Positions 18,194-28,944 are shown, counted from the first letter of the stretch. The stretch: DNA of 64,000 nucleotides from Micromonospora sp. WMMD812 (GCF_027497215.1 NZ_CP114904.1:4176001-4240000); one strand, 5' to 3'. Translations and numbers: made by a program. The notes: generated from the letters alone by a model not told the origin.

Positions 18194-18230
18194 GGGCGGC
18201 CCCGGCGCGGTGCGAACGCCGGGGCCGCCC
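18194..18230. terminator. Bidirectional terminator between convergent genes
   Basis: GGGCGGCCCCGGCG (18194-18207) pairs perfectly with 18217-18230 around a 9-nt loop. It lies between the quinone oxidoreductase stop and the acyl-CoA ligase stop, 64 bp from the latter, and can serve both strands. Confidence 0.8.
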
Positions 18231-18293
18231 CTGGGGAGGAAGGTCTTTCCGGAGCGCCTCCTGCCCCTACAGGCGACTGCCTGCGGGAAAACG

Positions 18294-19943
<1,650 letters not shown>

Positions 19944-20026
19944 GGGTGACAAGTTAGTGTCGCCGGTCACACATTGGGAACCCCGGAAACCCGTCCGGGC
20001 CCGGCCGTGCCTCGTAAATTGTCCGG

Positions 20027-20518
20027 GTGAGTATCTCCTGGGCGGACTCGTACGTGGGGCAGCTGCGCGCGCTCGCCGGGGACCGGACGCTGATGTTCGT
20101 CGGGGCCCGGGCGGTGGTGCGGGACAACGCCGGGCGTGTGCTGCTGATCCGGCGCTCGGACAACGGCCAGTGGGCGATGCCGGCCGGCGCCATGGAGCTG
20201 GGCGAGTCGATCGCCGACTGCGCGGTGCGGGAGGTACGCGAGGAGACCGGGCTGCGGGCGCTGCGGGTCAGCGCGTTCGCCCTCTACACCGGCCCGGACC
20301 GCACCCACACCAACATGTACGGCCACACGTACCAGATCTTCACGACCGCGTTCCGGGTCGAGGAGTGGGACGGCACGCTGGCCCGGGTTACCGACGAGAC
20401 CACCGACGCGGCCTTCTTTCACCGCGACCAGCTCCCGGCCCCGCTCTCGACCTCGGTCACCGAGACCCTGGCCGACCTCGACGTCTTCGAGCAGACCAAC
20501 CGGCTGATCCTGAAGTGA
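20027..20518 (+). CDS. Nudix hydrolase
   Basis: The 163-aa protein has a full Nudix box at residues 54-76: G(x5)E(x7)REVREETGL. The glutamates that bind magnesium are intact. The N-terminal VGARAVVRDNAGRVLLIRR leads into the fold. Substrate is a nucleoside diphosphate linked to another group; which one cannot be told. A TAAATT hexamer lies 6 nt before the GTG with only a weak ribosome site, consistent with a leaderless message. It ends in a long palindrome shared with the convergent exporter gene. Confidence 0.9.
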   Translation: MSISWADSYVGQLRALAGDRTLMFVGARAVVRDNAGRVLLIRRSDNGQWAMPAGAMELGESIADCAVREVREETGLRALRVSAFALYTGPDRTHTNMYGHTYQIFTTAFRVEEWDGTLARVTDETTDAAFFHRDQLPAPLSTSVTETLADLDVFEQTNRLILK

Positions 20519-20535
20519 CCTCGGAACCGTCCCGC

Positions 20536-20591
20536 TGATCAAGAGGTTTGCGTCAGCCGCCCGGCGGATCCTGGCGCAAACCTCTTGATCA
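20536..20591. terminator. GATC-type palindrome between convergent genes
   Basis: TGATCAAGAGGTTTGCG (20536-20552) pairs exactly with 20575-20591; pairing continues inward (TCAG with CTGG). It lies 18 bp after the Nudix stop and 19 bp before the exporter stop, so it is well placed to terminate both. Confidence 0.7.
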
Positions 20592-20609
20592 CCCGGGTTG
20601 AAGAGGCCG

Positions 20610-22286
20610 TCAGATCATCGTCTGGGACTTGGCCTCCATGTCGGCGGCGGCCTCCTCCTTCGACTCGCGGGTCAGCGGCTTGCCACCCGGGGCCGGGGCC
20701 TGGCCGCCGAGCGGGTCCGCGCCGCCGGTGGCGCCCTGCGGCCCGGTGCCGCGCAGCTGGGCGTTCGGCATCACGAGCGTGACCAGCACGGCCGCGATGG
20801 CGATCAGGCCGGCGGTGAGGAAGACCCGGTGCAGCCCCTCCACGAACGAGGCCTGGATCGCAGCCCGCACCGGCCCGGGCAGGGCCATGATGGTCGCCGG
20901 GTCGTTGATCGAGATGTTCGCGCCGCCACTCGCCGCGACGGCGGCCTGCTGCGGCGGCGGCAGCTGGGCGATCGCTGGCGGCAGCCGGTCGCCCAGTTCG
21001 GTGGCGAGCCGGGAGGAGAGCACCGCGCCGAGAATGGCGACGCCGAACGATCCGCCGAGCGACCGGAAGAACGTCGCCGAGGACGTGCTTGCGCCCAGGT
21101 CCCGGACCGACACGGCGTTCTGTACGGCGAGGATCAGCGACTGCATGCAGAGACCCAGCCCGACGCCGATCACCACCATGTAGCCGAACGCCGTCCAGAG
21201 CGAACTGTCCACGTGCAGCTGGGTGAAGAGGAACATGCCGGCGAGCAGGACCGCGGAGCCGGCCACCGGGAACCACTTGTACCGGCCGATCCGGCTCATC
21301 GCCTGGCCGGTGACGATCGAGGTGAGGATGATGCCGGCCATCATCGGCAGCATCAGCAGACCGCTCTTGGTCGGCGAGGCGCCCTTGACGATCTGCAGGT
21401 AGAGCGGGATGAAGATGATCGACCCGAACATCACCAGGCCGAGCACGAAACCGGCCAGGTTGGCCAGCGTGAACGTCCGGTTCCGGAACAGCCGCAGCGG
21501 CAGGATCGGCTCCGCGACCCGGGACTCCTGCATCAGGAAGAGCACGCCCAGCACCACGCCGGCCGCGAACAGCCCGAGGATCACGCCGGAGGTCCAGGCG
21601 TACTCGGTGCCGGCCCAGCTCAGCGCCAGCAGCAGGGTGCTCACCCCGGCCACCAGCAGCCCCGCGCCGAGCCAGTCGATGGCGTGGTTGCGGCGCTCGA
21701 ACGGGATTAGCCGCATCACGTGGTAGCAGACGATGATCGCCAGGATGGCCAGCGGCACGTTGATGTAGAAGATCCACCGCCAGTTGGTCTCCGCGAAGTA
21801 CCCACCCACCAGCGGGCCGGCCACCGAGGAGATGCCGAAGACCGCGCCGAAGAGGCCCTGGTAGCGACCGCGCTCCCGCGGTGAGACCACGTCCGAGATG
21901 ATGGTGAACGCCAGCGTCATCAGGCCACCGGCGCCCAGACCCTGGATGCCGCGGGTGACGATCAGCTGGGTCATGTTCTGCGACAACCCGGCCAGCAGCG
22001 AGCCCACCAGGAACGTCCCGATCGAGAAGAGGAAGACCGGGCGGCGGCCGTAGAGGTCGGCCATCTTGCCGTACAGCGGGGTCGACGCCGTCGAGGCCAG
22101 CAGGTACGCGGTCACCACCCACGAGTAGTGGTTGATGCCGCCCAGCTCGCCGACGATGGTCGGCAGGGCCGTACCGACGATGGTCTGGTCGAGGGCCGCC
22201 AGCAGCATGCCGGTCATCAGGCCGAGCATGAGCAGGCGGATCTGCCGGCTGTTCAGCACCGGGGCGGCGTGAGCTTCCGTGGTCAT
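20610..22286 (-). CDS. MFS drug exporter, DHA2 (EmrB/QacA) family
   Basis: The 558-aa protein has about 14 membrane helices. Motif A appears as GKMADLYGRRPVFL, motif C-like as GPLVGGYFAETNWRW, and LDQTIVGTALPTI near the start is the hallmark D1 motif of the 14-TM drug/proton antiporters. The C-terminus is a polar tail. It probably exports amphipathic drugs or an endogenous product by proton exchange. The ATG at 22286 has GGAAAGAGGG upstream. No adjacent TetR or MarR regulator is present. Confidence 0.92.
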   Translation of the reverse strand: MTTEAHAAPVLNSRQIRLLMLGLMTGMLLAALDQTIVGTALPTIVGELGGINHYSWVVTAYLLASTASTPLYGKMADLYGRRPVFLFSIGTFLVGSLLAGLSQNMTQLIVTRGIQGLGAGGLMTLAFTIISDVVSPRERGRYQGLFGAVFGISSVAGPLVGGYFAETNWRWIFYINVPLAILAIIVCYHVMRLIPFERRNHAIDWLGAGLLVAGVSTLLLALSWAGTEYAWTSGVILGLFAAGVVLGVLFLMQESRVAEPILPLRLFRNRTFTLANLAGFVLGLVMFGSIIFIPLYLQIVKGASPTKSGLLMLPMMAGIILTSIVTGQAMSRIGRYKWFPVAGSAVLLAGMFLFTQLHVDSSLWTAFGYMVVIGVGLGLCMQSLILAVQNAVSVRDLGASTSSATFFRSLGGSFGVAILGAVLSSRLATELGDRLPPAIAQLPPPQQAAVAASGGANISINDPATIMALPGPVRAAIQASFVEGLHRVFLTAGLIAIAAVLVTLVMPNAQLRGTGPQGATGGADPLGGQAPAPGGKPLTRESKEEAAADMEAKSQTMI

Positions 22287-22351
22287 CACGCCCTCTTTCC
22301 CGACCCACGAAGAACATGCCCCGCCCAGCCGAACTCCCCGCACTCCGACGT

Positions 22352-22412
22352 GTTGATCATGAGGTCTGCGGCGGAATCGGAGATCGACTCCGCCGCAGAC
22401 CTCATGATCAAC
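22352..22412. terminator. GATC-type palindrome, 24-bp perfect arms
   Basis: GTTGATCATGAGGTCTGCGG continuing to CGGA (22352-22375) pairs exactly with 22389-22412 around a 13-nt loop. It lies 22 bp after the 3' end of the PfpI-like gene and about 65 bp upstream of the exporter start, both on the minus strand. Confidence 0.7.
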
Positions 22413-22433
22413 GGGATGCTGTGGCCGGGCGCC

Positions 22434-22985
22434 TCAGTGCGCGCCCTCCGCGAACTCTTCGACGATCTTGGCACAGAAGGCCGGGAGGTCGGCCGGCTTG
22501 CGGCTGCTGACCAGGCCGTTGTCGGTCACGCACTCCTCGTCGACCCAGGTCGCGCCGGCGTTGGTGAGGTCCGTGCGCAGGCTGGGCCAGGAGGTGATCC
22601 GCCGGCCGCGCACCACGTCGGCCTCGATCAGCGTCCACGGTCCGTGGCAGATCACCCCGACCGGCTTGCCGGCGTCGAAGAACGTCCGGACGAAGCGGAC
22701 CGCGTCCGGATCGGCGCGCAGGAAGTCGGGGTTCGCCACCCCGCCCGGCAGCACCAGCGCGTCGTAGCCGCCGGCGTCCGCGTCGGCCGCCGTCACGTCC
22801 ACGTCGTACGGCTTGGACGGGTCGAGGTGGTTGAAGGACTGGATCTGGCCGGGCTTCAGCGAGACCAGCTCGACCGTCGCGCCGGCGCTCTCCACCGCCT
22901 CCCGCGGCTTGACGTACTCGACCTCCTCCACGCCGTCGGCGGCCAGGAAGGCGATCCGCTTGCCCTGAAGTGTCGTCGTTGCCAT
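22434..22985 (-). CDS. DJ-1/PfpI family protein (type 1 glutamine amidotransferase-like)
   Basis: The 183-aa protein has the PfpI nucleophile elbow GVICHGPW with Cys113-His114, and DALVLPGGVANPD. It closely follows the YhbO/PfpI layout (start RIAFLAADGVEEVEY). Family members act in repair of glycated macromolecules, as stress chaperones or as putative proteases; the precise role is uncertain. ATG at 22985 has GGAGAGGAG upstream at a slightly long spacing. It is divergent from the HldE-like gene. Confidence 0.9.
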   Translation of the reverse strand: MATTTLQGKRIAFLAADGVEEVEYVKPREAVESAGATVELVSLKPGQIQSFNHLDPSKPYDVDVTAADADAGGYDALVLPGGVANPDFLRADPDAVRFVRTFFDAGKPVGVICHGPWTLIEADVVRGRRITSWPSLRTDLTNAGATWVDEECVTDNGLVSSRKPADLPAFCAKIVEEFAEGAH

Positions 22986-23152
22986 CTCGATGCATCTCCT
23001 CTCCGGGGTATGTCCGATTCCTTCCCGGGACGGCCCCGGCGAAACAGCGCGGACGGTGAGGCCGACCACCGCCCGCCCGTAGCCGAAGGATCGATGGAGG
23101 TCGACCCCGACGGCCAGGTTTGACCCCACCGGCCAGGGGGATCCGGGGAGGC

Positions 23153-25024
23153 ATGGCAGGAGCAGCAGCGGAACAGCGCCGGCTCGCCACGGTCGTGGAC
23201 AGCTGGCGGGAACGCCCCGTCCTGGTCGTCGGCGACGCCATGCTCGACGACTGGCGGTTCGCGGAGTCCGACCGGCTCTGCCGGGAGGCGCCCGCGCCGG
23301 TCCTCACCCTCCGTCGGCGGATCTCCGCGGCCGGCGGCGCGGCGAACACCGCGGTCAACATCGCCGCGCTCGGCGGGCGGGCCGTGCTGGTCGCCCCGGT
23401 CGGCGCCGACGTGGCCGGCGACGAACTGCACGACTGTCTGGACCGGGCGGGAGTCTGGGACCGCACGGTCAACCAGCCCGGCCGCCCCACGCCGGTGAAG
23501 CGGCGGATGCTGGCCGGGAACCAGATCCTGCTCCGGGAGGACTCCGGCGAACCCGACGACGCGCTGGACCCGGAGGGGGTGGCCCGGCTGCTCACCGCGC
23601 TGGGCTGCGCGACCGAGGAGCTGCGCGCCGCCGCCGGCGGGGAGGCACCGACGCTGGTGGTCTGCGACTACGGCCTCGGCGCGCTGCCCGCGCCGGTCCG
23701 CGCCTGGCTGGTCAGCCAGCGGGATCGCTACGCCACCGTCGCGTTGGACGCGCACGACCTCGCCGACTGGCACGGCCTCGCCCCCACCGTGGTGACCCCG
23801 AGCTTCGCCGAGGCGACCCGCCTGCTCTCCCGCGCCACCAGCACCGCCCGCCCGGGCGGCGGCGCCGAACTGCACCTCGACCACCCGGACGACGACCCGG
23901 CCGACGGCCCGTCCGAGCTGACCGTCGGCGCCGCGCCCGGCGCTCGGCCACGTTCGCACGGCCCGGAGGCCGACGGCCCGGCGCGGCCGGCCGACTGGTC
24001 GGACCTCGGACGGCACGACGGCGTTGACCCGGCCACGGCTCGGACGGACCGGGTGGGGCCGACCGGCGAACCCACCCCCGGCGAGGGCCGGGTGGCGATG
24101 ACCGGCGACGGGCTGAGCGTGACCGGCACCGGCGTCACGGTGAACACCGAGGCCGGCGAGGGCGTCGACCGGGCGGTGCTGGCCGAGTCGCGCCTGGCCG
24201 AGCTGCGCGCGCACACCGGCGCGGACGTGGTGGCGGTGACCCTGGACACCGAGGGCGCGGTCGTCGGCGGAGCCGACGGCGAGCCGCGGCGCAGCCACAG
24301 CACCCCGGTGCCGGCCAGCCACGCGGTGGGGGCCGGGGACGCGTACCTGGCGGCGATGACGCTGGCGCTGGCCGCCGACGCGCCGCTGCCCACCGCCGCC
24401 CAGCTCGCCCAGCTGGCCGCGACCATCACCGTCTCGGACACCGGCACCTGCGTCTGCCGGCGCGAGGACCTGCTCGCGGCCCTGGACCTCCCGGTGGAGG
24501 ACGCCGGGCGCCCGGGCGTGGTCGGCGTGGACGAGCTGGAGGCGGTCGTCGACGAGCACCGGCGCGCCGGGCGGACCGTCGTCTTCACCAACGGTTGCTT
24601 CGACGTGCTGCACCGCGGCCACGTGCGCTACCTGGAGCAGGCCCGTACGCTCGGCGACCTGCTGGTGGTCGCGGTGAACTCGGACGGCAGCGTCCGCCGG
24701 CTGAAGGGGCCGGACCGCCCGGTGAACCCGGTGGAGGACCGCGCGGCGCTGCTGGCCGCGCTCTCCTGCGTGGACCATGTGGTCGTCTTCGAGGAGGACT
24801 CGCCCGCCGGGCTGATCGAGACCGTCCGCCCGGACGTCTACGTCAAGGGCGGCGACTACCCGCCGGAGATGGTGCCGGAGGCCCCGCTGGTCCGTCGGTT
24901 GGGCGGTCAGGTCCGCACCCTCGGGTACGTGCCGGACCGGTCCACCTCCCAGATCATCGAGCGGATCCGGGCGCACAGCCAGGAGCGGGAGACCGACCCG
25001 TCGCTGACCAGCAGGCAGTCGTGA
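23153..25024 (+). CDS. Bifunctional heptose-7-phosphate kinase / heptose-1-phosphate adenylyltransferase-like (HldE-like)
   Basis: The 623-aa fusion has a PfkB-type sugar kinase (residues about 20-440) with VVGDAMLDDW, AAGGAANTAVNIAALGG and the catalytic GAGD at 393-396. It is followed by a nucleotidyltransferase (about 470-600) with FTNGCFDVLHRGHVRYLEQA, i.e. the HxGH at 487-490, and VKGGDYPPE. This is the order of E. coli HldE (477 aa), which phosphorylates heptose-7-phosphate and activates heptose with ATP. The kinase carries an extra stretch of about 105 residues (231-338) rich in Gly, Pro, Asp, Thr. The start is uncertain (GGGGAGG is only 1 nt from the ATG). The stop overlaps the GT2 start (GTGA). 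Confidence 0.88.
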   Translation: MAGAAAEQRRLATVVDSWRERPVLVVGDAMLDDWRFAESDRLCREAPAPVLTLRRRISAAGGAANTAVNIAALGGRAVLVAPVGADVAGDELHDCLDRAGVWDRTVNQPGRPTPVKRRMLAGNQILLREDSGEPDDALDPEGVARLLTALGCATEELRAAAGGEAPTLVVCDYGLGALPAPVRAWLVSQRDRYATVALDAHDLADWHGLAPTVVTPSFAEATRLLSRATSTARPGGGAELHLDHPDDDPADGPSELTVGAAPGARPRSHGPEADGPARPADWSDLGRHDGVDPATARTDRVGPTGEPTPGEGRVAMTGDGLSVTGTGVTVNTEAGEGVDRAVLAESRLAELRAHTGADVVAVTLDTEGAVVGGADGEPRRSHSTPVPASHAVGAGDAYLAAMTLALAADAPLPTAAQLAQLAATITVSDTGTCVCRREDLLAALDLPVEDAGRPGVVGVDELEAVVDEHRRAGRTVVFTNGCFDVLHRGHVRYLEQARTLGDLLVVAVNSDGSVRRLKGPDRPVNPVEDRAALLAALSCVDHVVVFEEDSPAGLIETVRPDVYVKGGDYPPEMVPEAPLVRRLGGQVRTLGYVPDRSTSQIIERIRAHSQERETDPSLTSRQS

Positions 25025-25899
25025 ACCGGCCGCTCGACCCGGACGCCCCGGAGCGGTTCCGCGCCGACCGGCAGGTCGACGTGCTGATCCCGACCCGCAA
25101 CCGCCCCGCCGAGCTGGCGGTCACCCTCTCCGGGCTGGCCGCCCAGGAGGGCGTACCCGGCTTCGGGGTGGTGGTCAGCGACCAGTCCGACGTGGAGCCC
25201 GCGTTCGCCCACCCGGCCGCGGCCACCATGGTCCGGGCGCTGCGGCACCGGGGACACCCGGTGCTGCTCACCCGCCGCCTGCCCCGACGCGGGCTGGCGG
25301 AGCACCGCGCGTACCTGCTGGCCGCCTCGACCGCCCGGTACGTGCTCTGCCTGGACGACGACGTCTGGCTGGAGCCCGGGACGCTGCGCCGGCTGGTGAC
25401 CGCTATCGGCGAGCTGGGCTGCGGGTTCGTGGGCAACGCCGTGCACGGCCTGTCCTACCTCGACGACGTACGGCCGGAGACGCACGGGCACTACGAGGAG
25501 TGGATCGGCCAGCCGGTCCCGGAGCGGGTCCGGCCGGGCAGCCCGGAGTGGGACCGGGCACGGATCCACTCCGCGGCGAACCTGCTGCACGTCAGCGGGA
25601 AGCTGGCCCTGCCGGCCGGCGCCTGGCGGGCGTACAAGGTCTCCTGGATCGGCGGCTGCGTGCTCTACGACCGGGCGAAGCTGATCGACTCGGGCGGCTT
25701 CGACTTCTGGCGCCGGGTGCAGGAGAAGCACCAGGGCGAGGACGTCGCCGCCCAGCTCGCCGTGCTGGCCCGCCACGGTGGCGCAGGGGTGCTGCCCAGC
25801 GGGGCATACCACCTGGAGTCGCCGACCACCGTCACCGAGCGGGAGGTGGAGGCGTGGGAGGTCGTGCTCGCCGACGAGGACGCGCCCCAGCCGGCGTGA
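25021..25899 (+). CDS. Glycosyltransferase family 2
   Basis: The 292-aa protein has the GT-A opening VDVLIPTRNRPAELAVTLSG, the metal-binding LCLDDDVWLEPGTL (DxD-type) and a later GGCVLYDRAKLIDSGGFD typical of GT2. No membrane segment is seen, so it acts at the cytoplasmic face. The GTG start overlaps the HldE-like stop by 4 bp, so the two are translationally coupled. Inference: it transfers a sugar, possibly the heptose made by the upstream enzyme, to a surface glycan. Confidence 0.88.
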   Translation: MNRPLDPDAPERFRADRQVDVLIPTRNRPAELAVTLSGLAAQEGVPGFGVVVSDQSDVEPAFAHPAAATMVRALRHRGHPVLLTRRLPRRGLAEHRAYLLAASTARYVLCLDDDVWLEPGTLRRLVTAIGELGCGFVGNAVHGLSYLDDVRPETHGHYEEWIGQPVPERVRPGSPEWDRARIHSAANLLHVSGKLALPAGAWRAYKVSWIGGCVLYDRAKLIDSGGFDFWRRVQEKHQGEDVAAQLAVLARHGGAGVLPSGAYHLESPTTVTEREVEAWEVVLADEDAPQPA

Positions 25900-25957
25900 G
25901 TTGGATCAGGGCGTGAGCCCGGTCAGGGCGCGGCGCGTCCGGCCGGCGTGAGCCCGG

Positions 25958-27079
25958 TCAGGGCGCCCCGGGCTCCGGGTGCAGCAGCTCCCGCGCGGCC
26001 TCCAGGACCTCGGCCACCGGCACGTCGGTGACGAACGAGTCCCGGTGCGGGCACTCGCCGTCGCCGGGCCGGTGCGGGTAGATGCCCGGCGTGCAGTCCA
26101 CCCCGCAGACCGGGCAGTGCACCGTCCACGAGGTGATCGGCCGGTGCCGGCCGCGCAGCGGGCTCGCGGTGTTGATCAGGTTGCCGACCCAGAAGATGCC
26201 GACGGTCGAGGCGCCGACCGCCGCGGCCAGGTGGAGCGGGCCGGTGTCGTTGGAGACCACCAGCGCGCACCCGGCGAAGCAGCCGGCCAGCCCGCCGAGG
26301 CTGAGCGTGCCGACCTGCGGTCGGACCGGCACCCCGGCCGCCGCGACCACCCGGTCCACCACCTCCTGCTCGGCCGCCGTGCCGGTGACCAGCACCTCGT
26401 ACCCGTCGCCGGCCAGCTCGCGGGCGACCGCACCGAATCGCTCGGCGGGCCAGCGCCGGCGGGTGTCGGTCGCGCCCGGGTGCAGCGCCACCCGCGGCCG
26501 CTGCGCCGGCCCGAGCACCTCGGCCGCCTCGGCCCGGTCGGCGTCGGTCACGGCCAGCGTGGGCACGATGGTGGTGGCCGGCGCGCCGAGCAACGCCACC
26601 ACCTCCAGGTAGCGGATCACCTCGTGCTGGTAGTAGACGTACCGGAGCCACCGGTCCAGCGGCGGCGCGTCCTCGGCGCGCACCCCGGCGGTGACCCGGG
26701 CACCGAGCTTGGCGATCAGCGGGTTGGAGTTGGCGCCGCCGCCGTGCAGCTGCACCGCCAGGTCGAAGCGTTCCTGGCGGGCCGCGGCCAGGAAGTCGTC
26801 CATCGCCGCCGCCGGCTCGCCCGGCTCCGGCTGGCGGATGCCGTCCGCCGGCGGCACCACCAACACCCGGTCCACCGGGCCGGGCCGGTCGCGCCAGAGC
26901 TTCGCGTGCCACGGCGCGCCGAGCAGCACGATCTCCGCCTCCGGGTACGCGGCGCGCAGCGCGTCCAGCGCCGGCAGGACGAAGATGAAGTCGCCGAGCG
27001 CGTTCGCGCGCAGGACGGCGATGCGGGCGACATCGGGCACGCGCTCGGCGAGCGGGCCGAGCAGGGACGGGGCGACCAC
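25958..27079 (-). CDS. Glycosyltransferase family 9 (heptosyltransferase-like)
   Basis: The 373-aa GT-B protein starts RIAVLRANALGDFIFVLPAL, matching ADP-heptose:LPS heptosyltransferases. It has LHPGATDTRRRWPAERF and the nucleotide site VVSNDTGPLHLAAAVG near residue 280. An insertion with cysteines (CPVCGVDC and ECPH, about 325-350) may bind a metal; this is seen in sequence, not proven. Gram-positive cells lack LPS, so the acceptor must be another glycan or a natural product. It is convergent with the GT2 gene, with a 58-bp gap, and 9 bp downstream of the Hsp20 gene. Confidence 0.88.
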   Translation of the reverse strand: MVAPSLLGPLAERVPDVARIAVLRANALGDFIFVLPALDALRAAYPEAEIVLLGAPWHAKLWRDRPGPVDRVLVVPPADGIRQPEPGEPAAAMDDFLAAARQERFDLAVQLHGGGANSNPLIAKLGARVTAGVRAEDAPPLDRWLRYVYYQHEVIRYLEVVALLGAPATTIVPTLAVTDADRAEAAEVLGPAQRPRVALHPGATDTRRRWPAERFGAVARELAGDGYEVLVTGTAAEQEVVDRVVAAAGVPVRPQVGTLSLGGLAGCFAGCALVVSNDTGPLHLAAAVGASTVGIFWVGNLINTASPLRGRHRPITSWTVHCPVCGVDCTPGIYPHRPGDGECPHRDSFVTDVPVAEVLEAARELLHPEPGAP

Positions 27080-27088
27080 GCGGTTCCG

Positions 27089-27640
27089 CTACGGCCGGTC
27101 GATCTCGCCGGCCGTGGTATCCGGGTGGTGCAGTTCCCGGTCCGCGGCGGGATCGACCGGCATCGGCGTACCACCGTTGACGGCGCCGGTGCGCGGCCCG
27201 GAACGGCCGACGGTGATGGTGCGCGGCGTGGGCCTGGGAGCCCGGGGCAGCCGGACGCGGAGCAGGCCGTGGTCCATCACGGCGTCGATCGCGGTGGGGT
27301 CCACGCGGGACGGCAGGTCGACCCGGTACTCGAAGCCACGGGTCTCGAAGCCGCCCGCGATGCCGTGGTCGGCGTTGACCTCCGCCTCGGAGCGGGCCCG
27401 TACGCAGAGCTCCCGGTCGTCGAGCTCGACGGCCACCTCCTCCGGCGCCACCCCGGGCAGCCGGACGACCACCTCCCAGCCGTCGGGGGTCTCGGTCAGC
27501 TCCACCTCGGGCGGGCCGGACCGGGAGCCGACCAGCCGGCGCAGCTCCGAGCGCAGCGACTGGAGTTCGCCCATGGGGTCCCAACCCTGTTGCCGGCCCC
27601 GCCAGCTCCGGCCGAACCCGCCGCCGCCCTGGTCACTCAT
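27089..27640 (-). CDS. Small heat-shock protein, Hsp20/alpha-crystallin family
   Basis: The 183-aa protein has an alpha-crystallin domain (about residues 45-130) with EVVVRLPGVAPEEVAVEL, RGFEYRVDLPSRVD and HGLLRVRLPR. The Gly/Arg-rich N-terminus and a long polar C-terminal tail flank it; the usual IXI tail motif is not clear. It would act as an ATP-independent holdase. The ATG at 27640 lies 7 nt after GGGAGG, better than the ATG 6 bp upstream. It follows the DUF2231 gene by 13 bp on the same strand; no CIRCE or HAIR operator was seen. Confidence 0.9.
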   Translation of the reverse strand: MSDQGGGGFGRSWRGRQQGWDPMGELQSLRSELRRLVGSRSGPPEVELTETPDGWEVVVRLPGVAPEEVAVELDDRELCVRARSEAEVNADHGIAGGFETRGFEYRVDLPSRVDPTAIDAVMDHGLLRVRLPRAPRPTPRTITVGRSGPRTGAVNGGTPMPVDPAADRELHHPDTTAGEIDRP

Positions 27641-27653
27641 GCCCATGCCTCCC

Positions 27654-28160
27654 TCATCGCACCTCTCCGATCCGCTGCGCGGCCGCGGGGGGCCGCAGTG
27701 AGCTGGGCGCGTCCAGACCGGCGTCGGCGTCGACGCCCACCCCGAGCCGGTCGACCAACTCGCCGCCGAGCCAGGCGCTCACCCCCAGGATGGCCAGGGC
27801 GACCACCTCGATGGCGATCAGCGCGCCGCCGGCGGCCCGGGACTCGGCGTTGAGCCGGACCGCCCAGACCGCCGCGAAGAGGAGGATCACCGCCAGGTTC
27901 GCGGCGGCGTGGGTGAGCGCCACCCGCTTGGCGCGGGTGCCGGCCGGGATGGCGAGCAGGTCGAACGCGCCGGCGACCGCGGCGAGCAGGCCGCCGACCA
28001 GACCGACGGCGATGTTCCAGTACGCGACCTCGCCGAGCACGTCAGGCCCGCCGACGGTGTCGGCCACGTCGAAGAGGACCGCGGTGACCAGCAGGCCGAC
28101 CGGGAACATCACCAGCATCGGATGGACGGGATGGCCCAGCACCTTGAGTCGGCTCTCCAT
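27654..28160 (-). CDS. DUF2231 membrane protein
   Basis: The 168-aa protein has four membrane helices and the family start LKVLGHPVHPMLVMFPVGLL, with conserved His residues in HPVHP and a later LTHAAANLAVI. DUF2231 proteins may bind haem or metal through these histidines, but no function is proven. The ATG at 28160 has GGAG upstream. It precedes the Hsp20 gene by 13 bp and is likely cotranscribed with it. Confidence 0.85.
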   Translation of the reverse strand: MESRLKVLGHPVHPMLVMFPVGLLVTAVLFDVADTVGGPDVLGEVAYWNIAVGLVGGLLAAVAGAFDLLAIPAGTRAKRVALTHAAANLAVILLFAAVWAVRLNAESRAAGGALIAIEVVALAILGVSAWLGGELVDRLGVGVDADAGLDAPSSLRPPAAAQRIGEVR

Positions 28161-28314
28161 CTCCGGCCTCCACTGGTCGGTGCGCCGCGTCGGGTGAGGC
28201 GGTACCCCCCGCCCCGAGGGGCAAACCTCGCGCTGGTCACGCTCTCCTAGGCTGGCGGGCGGGGCCACGGCGCGGTGGTCCGCCCACAACGGTCAACGCC
28301 CCGGGGAGGATCAC

Positions 28315-28932
28315 GTGACGGTGGAGATCACTTCGGCAGAGGAGCTGCGCGAGTTGCTCGGCACGCCGCACGCGCGGGCCGCCAACAAGGAGCGCACCCG
28401 ACTGCACGAGCGGGACCGCGAGTGGCTGGCCGCGTCACCGTTCTGCCTGGTGGCCACCGCCGGCGCGGACGGCAGCTGCGACGTCTCGCCGAAGGGCGAC
28501 CCGCCCGGGTTCGCCCTGGTGCTCGACGAGCGGACCATCGCGGTCCCGGAGCGACCGGGCAACCGGCGGGCGGACGGCTACCGCAACATCCTCGAGAACC
28601 CGCACGTCGGGCTGATCTTCATGATCCCCGGCCGCACCGACACGCTGCGGATCAACGGGCGGGCCCGGCTGGTCCGGGACGCTCCCTGGTTCGACGACCT
28701 GGTCGTCAAGGGACACCGCCCGGTGCTCGCCGTAGTGGTGGAGATCGAGCAGATCTTCTACCACTGCGCCAAGGCGTTCCTCCGCTCCGAGCTGTGGAGG
28801 CCGGAGACCTGGCAGCCGGACGCCCTGCCGTCCCGGGCGCGCCTGATCAAGGAGGTGGAGGCGCCCGCCGAGAGCCTGGCCGACCTGGAACGCCACTACG
28901 GCCCCGACTACATCAAAACCATCTACGCCTGA
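28315..28932 (+). CDS. FMN-binding PPOX-type flavoprotein, MSMEG_1061 family
   Basis: The 205-aa protein has the split-barrel flavin fold: SPFCLVATAGADGSCDVSPKGDPPG, then RPGNRRADGYRNILENPHVG and FMIPGRTDTLRINGRA. The C-terminal IKTIYA fits the family end. Members bind FMN and are pyridoxamine-phosphate-oxidase-like, but their substrate is not established. The GTG start follows GGGGAGG. It ends in a strong palindrome. Confidence 0.9.
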   Translation: MTVEITSAEELRELLGTPHARAANKERTRLHERDREWLAASPFCLVATAGADGSCDVSPKGDPPGFALVLDERTIAVPERPGNRRADGYRNILENPHVGLIFMIPGRTDTLRINGRARLVRDAPWFDDLVVKGHRPVLAVVVEIEQIFYHCAKAFLRSELWRPETWQPDALPSRARLIKEVEAPAESLADLERHYGPDYIKTIYA

Positions 28933-28944
28933 CCCCTGCACAGT

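Noticed and set aside
22856..24976. 706-codon open frame on the minus strand
   Set aside because: Antisense to the HldE-like gene and not protein-like.
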